This document shows positions 18,848 through 28,695 of a stretch of 64,000 bases of DNA, piece by piece; the stretch's first letter is position 1; every line of letters begins with the position of its first letter. A program made the position numbers and the translations under genes. This stretch comes from Microvirga makkahensis. GTDB lineage: Bacteria; Pseudomonadota; Alphaproteobacteria; Rhizobiales; Beijerinckiaceae. The notes beneath the pieces were generated by a model that searched no databases, was not told the origin of the DNA, and was given only the letters and a program-made list of their open reading frames with translations. The stretch lies in the NCBI RefSeq assembly GCF_009830105.1, contig NZ_WURB01000010.1, positions 89,581 to 153,580 of the forward strand, written 5' to 3'.

Positions 18848-19498
18848 ATGAACATCCGCCTTGGTCCCATCCTCTGCCTCGCGCTTCTTCTGACAGGGCT
18901 CAGCGTGCCGGCCCTTGCGCATCCCCATGTTTGGATCACCGCCAGGGCCGAGGTGGTGTTCGCTCCCGACGGCAAGGTCACGGGCATTCGGCACGAATGG
19001 ACGTTCGACGAGGCCTATACGGCCTATGTCACGCAGGGGCTGGACAAGGACGGCGACGGCAAGCTGACGCCGGAGGAGCTGCAGGAGCTGGCCGATGAGA
19101 ACGCAGGCAGCCTCTCCGAATTCGAGTACTTCACGACCTTTAAGGTGCACGGCAGGCCGCAGGCGTTCAGCGACCCACGAAACGCCCGGATGACCATGAG
19201 CCGGAATCAGGTCACCATGACGTTCCTGCTGCCCTTGAAGGCCCCAGCCCCGGTGAACGGCGCTCTCGCCATCGAGATCGACGACCCGACCTTCTTCGTC
19301 TATTTCAGCCTCAACGATCAAACCTCTGTGACCTTGGCCAACGCTCCTCAGGGCTGCGTCACGACTATCGCCAAGGCCAAGCCGCTCGATGAGGCGATGC
19401 TGAAGATCCTTCAGGACGAGGGCGCGATCCAGGCGGCAGCGCCGGGCGCGAGCTTCAGCGTCGAATATTCGAACAAGGCGATCATCGCATGTCCGTGA
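18848..19498 (+). CDS. DUF1007 family periplasmic protein
   Basis: The 216-residue exported protein has a signal peptide (cleavage near PALAHPHVWI) and the DUF1007 opening HPHVWI...AEVVFAPDGKV. It contains an EF-hand-like loop DKDGDGKLTPEEL at about residues 67-79, which may bind calcium. The family is almost always encoded directly upstream of a NicO metal transporter, as here, and is thought to assist metal efflux in the periplasm. Its 3' end overlaps the transporter start by ten bases. Confidence 0.88.
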   Translation: MNIRLGPILCLALLLTGLSVPALAHPHVWITARAEVVFAPDGKVTGIRHEWTFDEAYTAYVTQGLDKDGDGKLTPEELQELADENAGSLSEFEYFTTFKVHGRPQAFSDPRNARMTMSRNQVTMTFLLPLKAPAPVNGALAIEIDDPTFFVYFSLNDQTSVTLANAPQGCVTTIAKAKPLDEAMLKILQDEGAIQAAAPGASFSVEYSNKAIIACP

Positions 19499-20517
19499 CC
19501 TCCGCTCCGCTCGCCTCTTCTGCCCCCGGTCAGACGCGGCTCCGGCAGAGGCTCGTCCTGATGGTCCTAGCGTCCGTTGTCGTAGCGGCGGCCATGGGGC
19601 TGCTCGCGCTCTGGCTCGGTCCCATTGATGCGCCCGCCCCGCGCAGCCCCTTCGGCATGGGCATCCGGGAGGCGGCCCCGTCGGGCGATTTCGGGGCTTG
19701 GCTCCTGTCCGTGCAATCCGGCTTCTACGCCAGCCTCCGGGCGAGCGTGCACGCCATGAAGGAGAGCGGCGCTGCCCTCGGCTCGCTCCTCGCCGTCGGC
19801 TTCGCCTACGGGGTCTTCCATGCGGCGGGGCCGGGGCACGGGAAGAGCGTGATCTCGGCCTATCTGGTGGCCGACGAGAAGGCGCTCCGCAAGGGCTTCG
19901 CCCTGAGTTTCGCCGCGGCCTTCGTGCAGGCGGCGGTCGCCATCCTCATCGTCGGCACGGTCAGCCTTGTCCTGCGCGCGACTGCCTCCACCATGAACAA
20001 GCTCGCCATGAACGTGGAGCTCGCGAGCTTCGTCGCGGTCGCCCTGCTGGGGCTCGTGATCACATGGCGCAAGAGCGGCAAGGTGCTGGGCGTCCTGGCC
20101 CTCGCGCGCGATCCCCTGGCGCCTACGCAGGAAGCCGGCTGCGACCATATCCACATGCCGCCGCCTGAGGAGATCGGCCGCCTCACCCGCTGGCGCGACA
20201 TGGCGGGCGTGGCGCTCGCCGCCGGCATCCGCCCCTGCGCGGGGGCGCTGATCGTGCTCGTATTCTCCCTGGCCCAGGGTCTCTTCGCGGCGGGGATCGC
20301 CGCCACCTTCGCCATGGCGCTCGGCACCGCGCTCACCACCAGCGCCATCGCGGCGGTCGCGGTCTTCGCCAAGACCCTGGCCCTGAAGGTGGCGGGCGGA
20401 CGGGGAGCTTCGGGCGCCGTCGCCGTGGCCGGACTCGAGCTGCTGGCCGCGGCGTTCGTCCTGGTACTGGGCGTCAATCTGCTGATCGGCCTCTGGAGCA
20501 CGGCGGGCGGTCTGTAA
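19489..20517 (+). CDS. NicO family nickel/cobalt transporter (RcnA-like)
   Basis: This 342-residue polytopic inner-membrane protein has about seven hydrophobic segments and the family motif HAAGPGHGKSVISAYL near residue 105. The second conserved region, GIRPCAGALIVLVFSLAQG, lies in the C-terminal half. A cytoplasmic or periplasmic loop contains CDHIHM, a plausible metal site. The family exports nickel or cobalt. Translation is coupled to the DUF1007 gene by overlap. No RcnR-type repressor is adjacent. Confidence 0.9.
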   Translation: MSVTSAPLASSAPGQTRLRQRLVLMVLASVVVAAAMGLLALWLGPIDAPAPRSPFGMGIREAAPSGDFGAWLLSVQSGFYASLRASVHAMKESGAALGSLLAVGFAYGVFHAAGPGHGKSVISAYLVADEKALRKGFALSFAAAFVQAAVAILIVGTVSLVLRATASTMNKLAMNVELASFVAVALLGLVITWRKSGKVLGVLALARDPLAPTQEAGCDHIHMPPPEEIGRLTRWRDMAGVALAAGIRPCAGALIVLVFSLAQGLFAAGIAATFAMALGTALTTSAIAAVAVFAKTLALKVAGGRGASGAVAVAGLELLAAAFVLVLGVNLLIGLWSTAGGL

Positions 20518-20632
20518 GCCCCCTCCGCGAGGGATGCGCCTGGGGCAAGTCCGGCGGCGCCTCCCTGTTTTACACATATTGCTGCACCTGCGAGAGGCCG
20601 CTATAGCGGGCCGATCTTTCGGAGGTCGGAAC

Positions 20633-21253
20633 TTGAGCGCGTCCGTTACATCGCCACCGCATGCCCATCGTCTGTACGAGGATGTCGTCGCCGGGCTCAC
20701 GGGCACCCTGGTCGTGGCCCTCGGCATCGCCTTTCTCTCGAAGGCCACGCTGCTCACGGGCGGCACCGCCGGGCTCGCGCTGCTGCTGCAATATGCAACC
20801 GAGTTCGAGTTCGGGCCGCTCTTCCTCGTGGCGAACCTGCCATTCTACGCGCTGTCCATCCTGCGCATGGGCTGGAAGCTGACGATCCGGACCTTTCTCG
20901 CCGTTCTGCTGGTCTCCTACCTGACCAAGCTGACCTCCGTCTGGATTGGCATCGCGTATCTCGAACCGGTCTATGCGGCTGTCGTCGGCGGCATTCTCAT
21001 CGGGCTGGGCCTGCTGATCCTGTTCCGCCACCGGACAAGCCTCGGCGGCGTGAACATCCTCGCCCTCTACGCCCAGGAGCGCTACGGCCTGCGTGCCGGA
21101 TACGTCCAGCTCGCCGTGGACGGCCTGATCCTGCTGGCCTCTCTGTTCGTCATCAGCGTGGAGCAGTTCGCGCTCTCGCTCCTGGCGACGACGATGATCA
21201 ACCTCGTCATCGCGACCAACCACAAGCCCGGCCGCTACATGGGCGTAAGCTAG
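20633..21253 (+). CDS. YitT family membrane protein
   Basis: The 206-residue protein has five to six hydrophobic segments and the YitT/DUF161 signature ATLLTGGTAGLALLLQY near the N-terminus, with FRHRTSLGGVNILALYAQ later. Function is unknown; some members are annotated as transporters. The start is a TTG at 20633, because a GGAGG lies at 20621-20625, seven bases upstream, while the longer frame from 20534 has no coding look. It stands alone between NicO and gamma-glutamyltransferase. Confidence 0.85.
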   Translation: MSASVTSPPHAHRLYEDVVAGLTGTLVVALGIAFLSKATLLTGGTAGLALLLQYATEFEFGPLFLVANLPFYALSILRMGWKLTIRTFLAVLLVSYLTKLTSVWIGIAYLEPVYAAVVGGILIGLGLLILFRHRTSLGGVNILALYAQERYGLRAGYVQLAVDGLILLASLFVISVEQFALSLLATTMINLVIATNHKPGRYMGVS

Positions 21254-21287
21254 AACTCATGTATGAGCTGAGCGGGCGCGAGGCCGG

Positions 21288-22883
21288 TCAGAGCCCCAGC
21301 GAACCGCCGTCCGAACGCGGATCGTGCACGGCCTCGACACGGCCGTTGCGCGGGTGCCTCACGAGCATGCCCGCATGGCCCATCATATCCGCATAAGGCT
21401 TGGCCAGTTCCTCCACCGGATGGCTGTAGCTTTTGAGCGCACGCAGCAGGCTCGGATCGAAACGGTCCTCGACCTTCAGCGTTGCGGCGGGCTCCTTCCA
21501 TCGCTTGCCGAAGAGCCAGCGCGGCGCATCGACCGCATCGGCGAGGCTCATGCCGAAATCGGCATAGCGCGTGAAGATCTGGCCTAGGATCTGCGGTTGC
21601 CCCTCGCCGCCCATGGTGCCGTAGGAGAGCACGCGCCCGTCGTCGAAGGCGCAAAGGCCGGGACTGAGCGTGTGGAAAGGCCTCTTGCCGGGCTCCAGGG
21701 CCTTCAGGCTCTTCGGATCGAGCGAGAAGCCGAAGCCACGATTGTGCCAGTGAACACCGGTAGACGGCAGCACGCAGCCCGAGCCGAAGGCCCAGAACAC
21801 CGACTGGATGTAGGATACCGCCAGCCCGTCCCGGTCGATGCAGCCCATCCAGACCGTGTCACCCTCGGCGGGCCGCGGCGGATAGGGGGCGGCACGGCGC
21901 GTCTCAATCATCGCCGCCTCCCTCTCGAGCAATGCGGGTGTCAGGAAGGAGGCCGGATCGGCGCTCAGATCGCGCGGGTCGGTGACAACCTTGTCGCGGA
22001 TCGCGAAGGCGCGCTTCGCCGCCTCGATGAGACCGTGGTGATGCTCCGGCGTCTCGCCATGCTTCACGTCGAGCCGGTGAAACAGGCCGAGCATCAGCAG
22101 CGTGGCGAGCCCCTGGCTCGGCGGCGGCATGTTGTAGACGGTCGAGTGCTTCAGCTCCACCGAGAGCGGCTTCACCACGCGCGCCTGGAAGGTCTCCAGG
22201 TCCTTTCGCGTGATCGGGCTTCCGATGCGCTCCAGATCCGCCGCGATCTCGCGTCCCACATCGCCCCGGTAGAAGTCCCCAAGGCCCGCATGGGCGAGCT
22301 GTTCGAGGGTATCGGCAAGCCTGGGGGAATGCCGCGTCTCGCCTGCGGGCGGCAGCCTGCCGTCCTTGAGAAAGGCCTCGGCGAAGCCCGGTGCGGCAAA
22401 GAGTGCAGCCTCCTCCAGCATGGGGTTGCGTCCCTCGGCGGCCCCGACGCGATAGCCCTCGCGGGCGAGACGGACGGCATCGGCGAGCAGCATGTCGCGC
22501 GGCAACTGCCCGCCGAGGGCTTTCGCGAGCTCCAGCGCCAGACCCCAGCCGCCGACGGCCCCCGCGACGGTGAGCGCCGCATCGGGACCGCGCGGCGGAA
22601 CGCCGTCATAGCCTTTGTCCCGGTAGCGCTTGATGGTGGCGAGCGACCCGGCGGGACCCGATGCATCGAGAGCATGGACCCGGCCCTTGGGCTCGCGCAC
22701 CAGCCAGAAGCCGTCGCCGCCCAGCCCGTTCATGTGCGGGTAGACGACGGCGATAGTGGCGGCCATGGCGACCATGGCCTCCACGGCGTTGCCGCCCGCC
22801 GCCAGGATCGTCTGGCCGGTCTCGGCGGCGAGCATGTGGGGGGCGGCAACCGCCGTGGTGGAAAAGACGGGAGTTTCGGGCAT
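21288..22883 (-). CDS. ggt: Gamma-glutamyltransferase
   Basis: The enzyme hydrolyses or transfers the gamma-glutamyl group of glutathione and related peptides. The 531-residue proenzyme follows the Ntn-hydrolase pattern. Auto-cleavage is expected before the Thr of EGDTVWMGCIDRDG, which becomes the nucleophile of the small subunit, and the glycine-rich oxyanion region is YGTMGGEGQPQ. No signal peptide is obvious, so a cytoplasmic location is likely. The ATG at 22883 is preferred over a GTG six codons upstream. Confidence 0.9.
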   Translation of the reverse strand: MPETPVFSTTAVAAPHMLAAETGQTILAAGGNAVEAMVAMAATIAVVYPHMNGLGGDGFWLVREPKGRVHALDASGPAGSLATIKRYRDKGYDGVPPRGPDAALTVAGAVGGWGLALELAKALGGQLPRDMLLADAVRLAREGYRVGAAEGRNPMLEEAALFAAPGFAEAFLKDGRLPPAGETRHSPRLADTLEQLAHAGLGDFYRGDVGREIAADLERIGSPITRKDLETFQARVVKPLSVELKHSTVYNMPPPSQGLATLLMLGLFHRLDVKHGETPEHHHGLIEAAKRAFAIRDKVVTDPRDLSADPASFLTPALLEREAAMIETRRAAPYPPRPAEGDTVWMGCIDRDGLAVSYIQSVFWAFGSGCVLPSTGVHWHNRGFGFSLDPKSLKALEPGKRPFHTLSPGLCAFDDGRVLSYGTMGGEGQPQILGQIFTRYADFGMSLADAVDAPRWLFGKRWKEPAATLKVEDRFDPSLLRALKSYSHPVEELAKPYADMMGHAGMLVRHPRNGRVEAVHDPRSDGGSLGL

Positions 22884-22985
22884 GGGCTTCAAGACTAACA
22901 CGACGGAACGGAATGTCAGGCGAACCTTGCACCGGAGGGGGCGTTTAGGGTAGTCCCTTCCGGCAGCGAATGGAGTAATGGAACC

Positions 22986-23222
22986 GTGGCTCAGGCGAAA
23001 AGCACCAACTGGCGCAATCTCATCACCGTCGTCAGCATCATGATCCTGGTCGGTGCGGAGGTGTTCGGCGTAGCCATCTCCGCCGGCTGGGCCATCGCGG
23101 GTCTGTTCGAGCTGGGAGCCATCGTGGGTTATGTGCTCATGGGCCTCTTCAGCCTGCTCGCCGTCTATTTCCTCGTGAATCTCTGGCGCCGCTGCGTCGC
23201 CGTCGAACCCCTCGCCGAGTAA
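22986..23222 (+). CDS. Small two-helix membrane protein
   Basis: The 78-residue protein has two strongly hydrophobic segments (about residues 13-42 and 45-66) and a short Arg-rich loop (NLWRRC) before the C-terminus. The start is GTG at 22986 with GGAG upstream. It is not recognised beyond being a conserved-looking inner-membrane protein. It is divergent from ggt and convergent with the DUF1850 gene, ending at the base before that gene's stop. Confidence 0.75.
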   Translation: MAQAKSTNWRNLITVVSIMILVGAEVFGVAISAGWAIAGLFELGAIVGYVLMGLFSLLAVYFLVNLWRRCVAVEPLAE

Positions 23223-23585
23223 TCAGGGGCACACCCTCATCACGATCGGGTCGGCATCCGGGGGCACGTAGGCCTCCATCGGGCGACATTCCCCGTCGAT
23301 GCAGACCCGCCAGTCCGCCGTCGCGCCCGAGCGACGCATGATCACCTCGGCTTGAGGCGGAACATCCGGCTTCCAGGCCCATGCGCCGCCGACGAGCCTC
23401 GCCTCGGGCGGCGGCTCCATCCCCGCGCCCGAGCCCCTCACCCGCGCCTGAACGAGTTCCAGCCCCGCGGGCGTCGCCCGCCAATCCTCCTCCCAGACGA
23501 TCTTTTCGACCGAATGCGTCCAGGCGAGGGTCATCGCGCCCGCCATCAGGGGCGCGACGACCTTGCCCGCGACGAGGCAGATCAT
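23223..23585 (-). CDS. DUF1850 domain-containing protein
   Basis: The 120-residue protein has a short hydrophobic N-terminus and the DUF1850 signature AWTHSVEKIVWEEDWRATPAGL. DUF1850 genes are characteristically attached to TAXI-type TRAP transporters. Here the start codon overlaps the permease stop by four bases (ATGA), so the pair is translationally coupled. The molecular role is unknown; an accessory role at the transporter is inferred from synteny. Confidence 0.88.
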   Translation of the reverse strand: MICLVAGKVVAPLMAGAMTLAWTHSVEKIVWEEDWRATPAGLELVQARVRGSGAGMEPPPEARLVGGAWAWKPDVPPQAEVIMRRSGATADWRVCIDGECRPMEAYVPPDADPIVMRVCP

Positions 23586-25876
23586 GAGCGGGCCGCCGCC
23601 GTCCGGATCCGGCGGGCGCGCCAGAAGTGGATGCCGAGCACGAGCACGGCCAGCGCGAAGCCGATCTCGTCCGTGACCGGCAGGGCCAGCACCAGAAAGG
23701 CCGCCGCGACGGCAGCCCCGAGGCGCTCCCACCAGGGCATCGCCACGTTCAGATAGCCGACCGAGGCCGCGCCCCACAGCAGCACCGCGAGGCCCGCCTT
23801 CACCACCATGTAGGCGACGTTCGCCCAGAACGCGCCTCCGGAAACGCCGTCTACATGCTGCATCATCAGGGCCGGGTCGTAAACGGCCATATAGGGAATG
23901 ACGAAGCCCGGCAGGGCGATGCGCAGGGCCTGGAAGCCGATCCTGAAACCCGACGCCTTCGCGATAGGGGCCGCCGCAAACGCCGCCAGCGCCACGGGCG
24001 GCGTCAGATCCGCCATGATGCCGAAGTAAAAGACGAACATGTGCGAGACGATGAGCGGCACGCCGAGCGTCAGCAGCGCAGGGGCTGCCAGCGACGAGGT
24101 GATGATGTAGTTCGGAATGGTCGGAATGCCCATGCCGAGAATGAGGCTCACGAACATCGTGAGCACCAGCGACAGGATGAGCGAATCGCGACCGATGGAC
24201 ACTACCCAGTTGCCGAAGATCGTGCCGATTCCGGTAAGCGTCATCGTGCCGATGACGATGCCCACCACCGCGCAGGCCAGGCCGACGGGCAGCGCCTGAC
24301 GGGCGCCGTCGGCCAGGGCATCCCGGCAGGCCTCCAACGTTTCGGGTCCGCCGCGCACGAAAAGGCTGATCAGGACGAGAATCCCGACCAGCACCAGTAC
24401 GAGGGTTACGCCGACCCAGAGAAAGGCCGCGGCGACGAGGCCGAGGCCCACCCAGAAGACGAGGCGCACGGTCTCGCTCACGAGGCCCAGCGCAAGCGCG
24501 CCCGCGAGGATCAGCACCACGGTGAGCGCAAGACCGATGGATCCTGCGAAGAGAGGCGTATAGCCGGAGAAGAGGAGATAGACGAGAACCGCCAGCGGCA
24601 GGATGAGATGCCATTTCTCCTTCAGCGCGCGCGCTGCGCTCGGCAGCTCCGATTTGGCGATTCCGAGCAGTCCTGCCCGGCCCGCCTCGAGGTGGACGGC
24701 GAGGAACGCGGACCCATAGTAGAGGATGGCCGGAATGAGCGCGGCCTTTACGATCTCGACGTAAGGCACGTCGATGGTTTCGGCCATGATGAAGGCCACC
24801 GCGCCCATGACCGGCGGCATGATCTGGCCGCCCATGGAGGCGGTCGCCTCGACGCCGCCCGCGAATTCGGGCCTGTAGCCGAACCGCTTCATGAGCGGGA
24901 TGGTGAACTGCCCCGTCGAGACCACGTTGGCCACGCCCGAGCCCGAGATCGTTCCCATAAGCGCCGAAGAGAATACGGCCACCTTCGCCGGACCTCCCCT
25001 GGCGTTGCCGAACAGCCCCATCGCCACGTCGGTAAAGAGCTGGATCATGCCCGCCCGTTCGAGGAACGCGCCGAACAGGATGAAGAGGAAGATGTAGGTC
25101 GCGGAGACCAGGGTCGGAGTCGCATAGAGTCCCTCCGTACCGAAGGACATGTGCTCGATCACCTGCTCGAGCGAGTATCCGCGATGATCGAAGGGCGCGG
25201 GCAGATAATTGCCGAACAGGCAGTAGGCCAGAAAGATGCCGGCGACGATAGGGAGCGCCGGCCCCATGACGCGCCAGACGAGGTAGAACAGCACCGCGAT
25301 GGCCGTGATGCCGACCACGAGGTCGGCCTGCGTCAGCTCGCCCGAACGCACCACGAGCTCCTCATAGAGAGCCCAATGGTAGACGCCGATGCCGAAGCCG
25401 ACGAGGCCGACGATCCAGCCGAGCACCCGGGTGGCGGGGCTGCGCGCCTTGTGGTTCGCCAGCATCGCGCCCGCGACGAGGCAGAGAAAGCCCACATGGA
25501 GGGCGCGCACCACCTGGCTCGGCAGGCTGCCCGGAAACTTGAAGATGAGCGCATAGGCGATGGCGAGCGCTACGAGCGCCAGCGCCCCGTCGATCACGCT
25601 GCGGCCCTTCAGACGCTGGAAGACGAGCCATCCGGCCCAAGCCGCGAAGACCGCGCCGGTCAGATGGAGCGCCGAGACGCTCCCGAAGATCGGACGATCG
25701 AGAGGGATGCCTAAGGCCGTGACGATCTGGAAAGCCGAGAAAGCCACCGCGATCCAGAAAAGGAACTTGCCTGGAATGCCTTCACCGAAATTCTCCGGCA
25801 GGCCATGCTCGGGATTGGCCGGCGCGGACGGCTGCTCGAGCGTCGCGATCTCGGACGCATTCATGCCATGGCTCAT
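23582..25876 (-). CDS. TRAP transporter fused permease (4TM plus 12TM), TAXI type
   Basis: The 764-residue membrane protein joins the small DctQ-like and large DctM-like permease subunits. Many hydrophobic segments are present, with the DctM hallmarks GTISGSGVANVVSTGQFTIP, GGQIMPPVMGAVAF and ILGMGIPTIPNYI. It imports a carboxylate-like or amino-acid substrate in symport with sodium or protons. It follows the TAXI binding-protein gene by 92 bases and is coupled to DUF1850. The substrate cannot be read from the sequence. Confidence 0.93.
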   Translation of the reverse strand: MSHGMNASEIATLEQPSAPANPEHGLPENFGEGIPGKFLFWIAVAFSAFQIVTALGIPLDRPIFGSVSALHLTGAVFAAWAGWLVFQRLKGRSVIDGALALVALAIAYALIFKFPGSLPSQVVRALHVGFLCLVAGAMLANHKARSPATRVLGWIVGLVGFGIGVYHWALYEELVVRSGELTQADLVVGITAIAVLFYLVWRVMGPALPIVAGIFLAYCLFGNYLPAPFDHRGYSLEQVIEHMSFGTEGLYATPTLVSATYIFLFILFGAFLERAGMIQLFTDVAMGLFGNARGGPAKVAVFSSALMGTISGSGVANVVSTGQFTIPLMKRFGYRPEFAGGVEATASMGGQIMPPVMGAVAFIMAETIDVPYVEIVKAALIPAILYYGSAFLAVHLEAGRAGLLGIAKSELPSAARALKEKWHLILPLAVLVYLLFSGYTPLFAGSIGLALTVVLILAGALALGLVSETVRLVFWVGLGLVAAAFLWVGVTLVLVLVGILVLISLFVRGGPETLEACRDALADGARQALPVGLACAVVGIVIGTMTLTGIGTIFGNWVVSIGRDSLILSLVLTMFVSLILGMGIPTIPNYIITSSLAAPALLTLGVPLIVSHMFVFYFGIMADLTPPVALAAFAAAPIAKASGFRIGFQALRIALPGFVIPYMAVYDPALMMQHVDGVSGGAFWANVAYMVVKAGLAVLLWGAASVGYLNVAMPWWERLGAAVAAAFLVLALPVTDEIGFALAVLVLGIHFWRARRIRTAAARS

Positions 25877-25968
25877 GGAGGCCCTCTCTTCAACCGATTC
25901 ACGTTCTTGACATGCGAAAGCCGGGGCAGGTGCGCCGCCCCGGCTCGAATGTAAATCCGTCTAAGGGA

Positions 25969-26934
25969 TTAGGACCCCTTCTTCACACCTTTTTCGTCGA
26001 AATAGCGCTGGGCGCCCGGATGAACTGGGACCGGCATGCCGGAGAGAGCGTTCTCGAGCTTGATGTCCTTGGCGGCCGCATGAGCGGCCGCGAGTTCGGG
26101 CAGGTTCTCGTAGATCGCCTTCGTCATCTGGTAGACCGTCTCGTCCTTCACGCCGGAATGGGTGACGAGATAATTCACCACGGCGGCCGTATCCACGGGT
26201 GCCGTCTGGCCCTCATAGGTGCCGGCCGGGATCGTGGCCTTGATGTAGGGAGAGCCCACTTTGGTCACCACGTCGGCCGGGATCTCGACCACCACGATCG
26301 GAACGGAAGTGGCGAGGTCACGGATCGAGGAGACGCCGAGACCGGCCGATTGCAGGGTGGCGTCGAGCTGGCGGTTCTTCATGAGCTCGACGGACTCGCC
26401 GAAGGGCAGATACTCGACCTTGCCGAGATCCTGATAGGTCAGGCCAGCCCCCTGAAGGATCGCGCGGGCATTGAGCTCGGTGCCGGATTTCGGCGCACCG
26501 ACGGAGAGGCGCTTGCCTTTCAGGTCGGCGAGCGACTTGATGCCGGAATCCTTGGTGGCGACGATCTGGATGTAGTTGGGATAGATGGCGGTGATCCCGC
26601 GCAGCTTGTCGAGCTTGCTCCTGAAGCCGGCTTCCTCGTTTCCTGCCCAGCCCATGGCCAGGCTGTCGCCCAGGGTAAAGCCGATCTCGCCCTTGCCCTG
26701 CTGCAGCAGGACGAGGTTCTCCACCGAAGCCTTGGTGGCCTGGACCGAGGGGCGCGAGCCCTGGACTTTTTCCGTGAACACCTTGGAGAGCGCCACGCCG
26801 AGCGGATAATAGACGCCCGAGGTGCCGCCGGTCAGAACGTTGATGAAGTCCTGGGCCTGAGCCGGAAGGCTCGCACCCGCGAGGGCGAGAGCGGTGGCCG
26901 CGCCCACGAGGCGGCGCATGACGTTTCGATACAT
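25969..26934 (-). CDS. TAXI family TRAP transporter solute-binding protein
   Basis: The 321-residue periplasmic protein has a signal peptide ending at LPAQAQ, then FINVLTGGTSGVYYPLGVALSKV, the family's opening, and KRLSVGAPKSGTELNAR in the middle. It delivers substrate to the fused permease downstream. The ATG at 26934 is chosen because GGGAG lies six bases upstream and the signal peptide begins there. The frame extends 36 codons further without support. Confidence 0.93.
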   Translation of the reverse strand: MYRNVMRRLVGAATALALAGASLPAQAQDFINVLTGGTSGVYYPLGVALSKVFTEKVQGSRPSVQATKASVENLVLLQQGKGEIGFTLGDSLAMGWAGNEEAGFRSKLDKLRGITAIYPNYIQIVATKDSGIKSLADLKGKRLSVGAPKSGTELNARAILQGAGLTYQDLGKVEYLPFGESVELMKNRQLDATLQSAGLGVSSIRDLATSVPIVVVEIPADVVTKVGSPYIKATIPAGTYEGQTAPVDTAAVVNYLVTHSGVKDETVYQMTKAIYENLPELAAAHAAAKDIKLENALSGMPVPVHPGAQRYFDEKGVKKGS

Positions 26935-27089
26935 GACGTACTCCCAATTTATGGCACCTGACTCAGCGGTGCTTGTGTGTGGACCTAGTTTTGGCTGCTG
27001 ACGAAGTTTTCTCAAGAGGCTATGAGGACTTAATCCTGCCACCTTGGTCGGTAGGGGTCCGTCTTCTCCACAACCAAATGCGTCGATCC

Positions 27090-28667
27090 ATGCTTAACCG
27101 CCGCCAGTTCCTCCAGACCGCCACCGCCACGGCCGCCCTGGCCGCTCAGGGCTTCTCGAGCCCCGCCCTGGCGCAGCAGGGTTTGAAGATGGGGTCACCG
27201 GCCCCCTTCTCTTTCGAGGACCTGAAGAAGCGGGCCGAGGCCATGGCGCGCACCGCCTATACCGCCCCGCCGAGCCCCTCGCCGGACATTCTCTATCAGA
27301 TCGACTACGACGCCCACGGCAAGATCAGGTTCAAGACCGACCTTGCTCTCTGGGCCGACGGTCCCAGCGAGTTCCCGGTCACCTTCTTCCATATGGGACG
27401 CTTCTTCCAGAAGCCCGTCCGCATGCACGTGGTCGAAGGCGGCCAGGCCCGCGAGATCGTCTACGACACCCAATACTTCGACATGCCGGCGGATTCGCCC
27501 GCCCGCAAGCTCCCGGACAACACAGGCTTCGCCGGCTTCCGCTTCCAGGAATCCCGCAACGGCAGGCTCGACTGGAGAAAGAATGATTGGGTAGCTTTCC
27601 TCGGCGCGTCCTATTTCCGCGCCATCGGCGAGCTTTATCAGTACGGCCTCTCCGCCCGCGGCCTGGCCGTCGATGTGGCCGTGCATGGCAGGCCCGAGGA
27701 ATTCCCGGATTTCACCCACATCTATTTCGAGACGCCCAAGCCCGGCTCGGACACGGTGACGATCTACGCCCTTCTGGACGGCCCGAGCGTGGCGGGAGCC
27801 TATCGCTTCGTGATGCAGCGGGCTGCCGCGGTCATCATGGACCTCGACTGCGCCCTGTACCTCCGCAAGGATATCGCGCGCCTCGGAATCGCGCCGCTCA
27901 CATCCATGTACTGGTACTCGGAAAAAGCGAAGACCACCGCCATCGACTGGCGCCCGGAGATCCATGATTCCGACGGACTCGCCATGTGGACAGGAGCCGG
28001 CGAGCGCATCTGGCGCCCGCTCAACAACCCGCCGCGGATCATCACCTCGGCCTTCTCCGACGAGAACCCGCGCGGCTTCGGCCTGCTCCAGCGGGACCGC
28101 AATTTCGACCACTATCTCGACGGCGTCTATTACGACCGCCGCCCCTCGCTTTGGATCGAGCCTCAGGGCACCTGGGGAAGAGGCTCCATCCAGCTTGTGG
28201 AGATTCCCACCGACGACGAGATCCACGACAACATCGTGGCCATGTGGGTGCCGGCGGAGCCCGCCCGCGCCGGTCAGGCCATGGAGTTCCGCTATCGCAT
28301 GCATTGGGCGGCGAACGAGCCCTACCCGACCCCGCTCGCCCACGTGATCGCCACCCGCTTCGGCAATGGCGGACAGGCCGGCACCTTGCGCCCCAAGGGC
28401 GTGCGCAAGTTCATGGTGGAATTCATCGGCGAGCCGCTGACCAGGCTTCCCAGCGGCGTGATCCCGAAGCCCGTCCTCACCGCCTCGCGCGGCGAGTTCT
28501 CCAACATCCTCACCGAGGCCGTTCCCAACAACGTGCCCGGCCACTGGCGGACCCAGTTCGACCTGACGGTCACCGGCACCGAGCCGGTTGAGATGCGCTG
28601 CTACCTGCGCAGCGGAGATGAGGTCTTGAGCGAAACCTGGCTCTATCAGCACCATCCAACGTTCTAA
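27090..28667 (+). CDS. Periplasmic glucan biosynthesis protein, OpgG/OpgD (MdoG) family, copy 1
   Basis: The 525-residue protein shapes the backbone of osmoregulated periplasmic glucans. A twin-arginine leader (MLNRRQFLQTATATAALAA) is followed by the MdoG domain, with NPRGFGLLQRDRNFDHYLD and the C-terminal IETSTW-like region. The Tat leader is more typical of OpgD than OpgG, but family members mix, so no symbol is given. An ATG four codons upstream (27078) also keeps the leader. A paralogue lies at 39975. No OpgH glucosyltransferase is in the window. Confidence 0.9.
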   Translation: MLNRRQFLQTATATAALAAQGFSSPALAQQGLKMGSPAPFSFEDLKKRAEAMARTAYTAPPSPSPDILYQIDYDAHGKIRFKTDLALWADGPSEFPVTFFHMGRFFQKPVRMHVVEGGQAREIVYDTQYFDMPADSPARKLPDNTGFAGFRFQESRNGRLDWRKNDWVAFLGASYFRAIGELYQYGLSARGLAVDVAVHGRPEEFPDFTHIYFETPKPGSDTVTIYALLDGPSVAGAYRFVMQRAAAVIMDLDCALYLRKDIARLGIAPLTSMYWYSEKAKTTAIDWRPEIHDSDGLAMWTGAGERIWRPLNNPPRIITSAFSDENPRGFGLLQRDRNFDHYLDGVYYDRRPSLWIEPQGTWGRGSIQLVEIPTDDEIHDNIVAMWVPAEPARAGQAMEFRYRMHWAANEPYPTPLAHVIATRFGNGGQAGTLRPKGVRKFMVEFIGEPLTRLPSGVIPKPVLTASRGEFSNILTEAVPNNVPGHWRTQFDLTVTGTEPVEMRCYLRSGDEVLSETWLYQHHPTF

Positions 28668-28695
28668 GATTTCTGTTTGTAACCCACAATGTTAA

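Noticed and set aside
23627..25714. A 695-codon plus-strand frame
   Set aside because: It is antisense to the TRAP permease; its charged, repetitive composition is the complement of membrane-helix codons.
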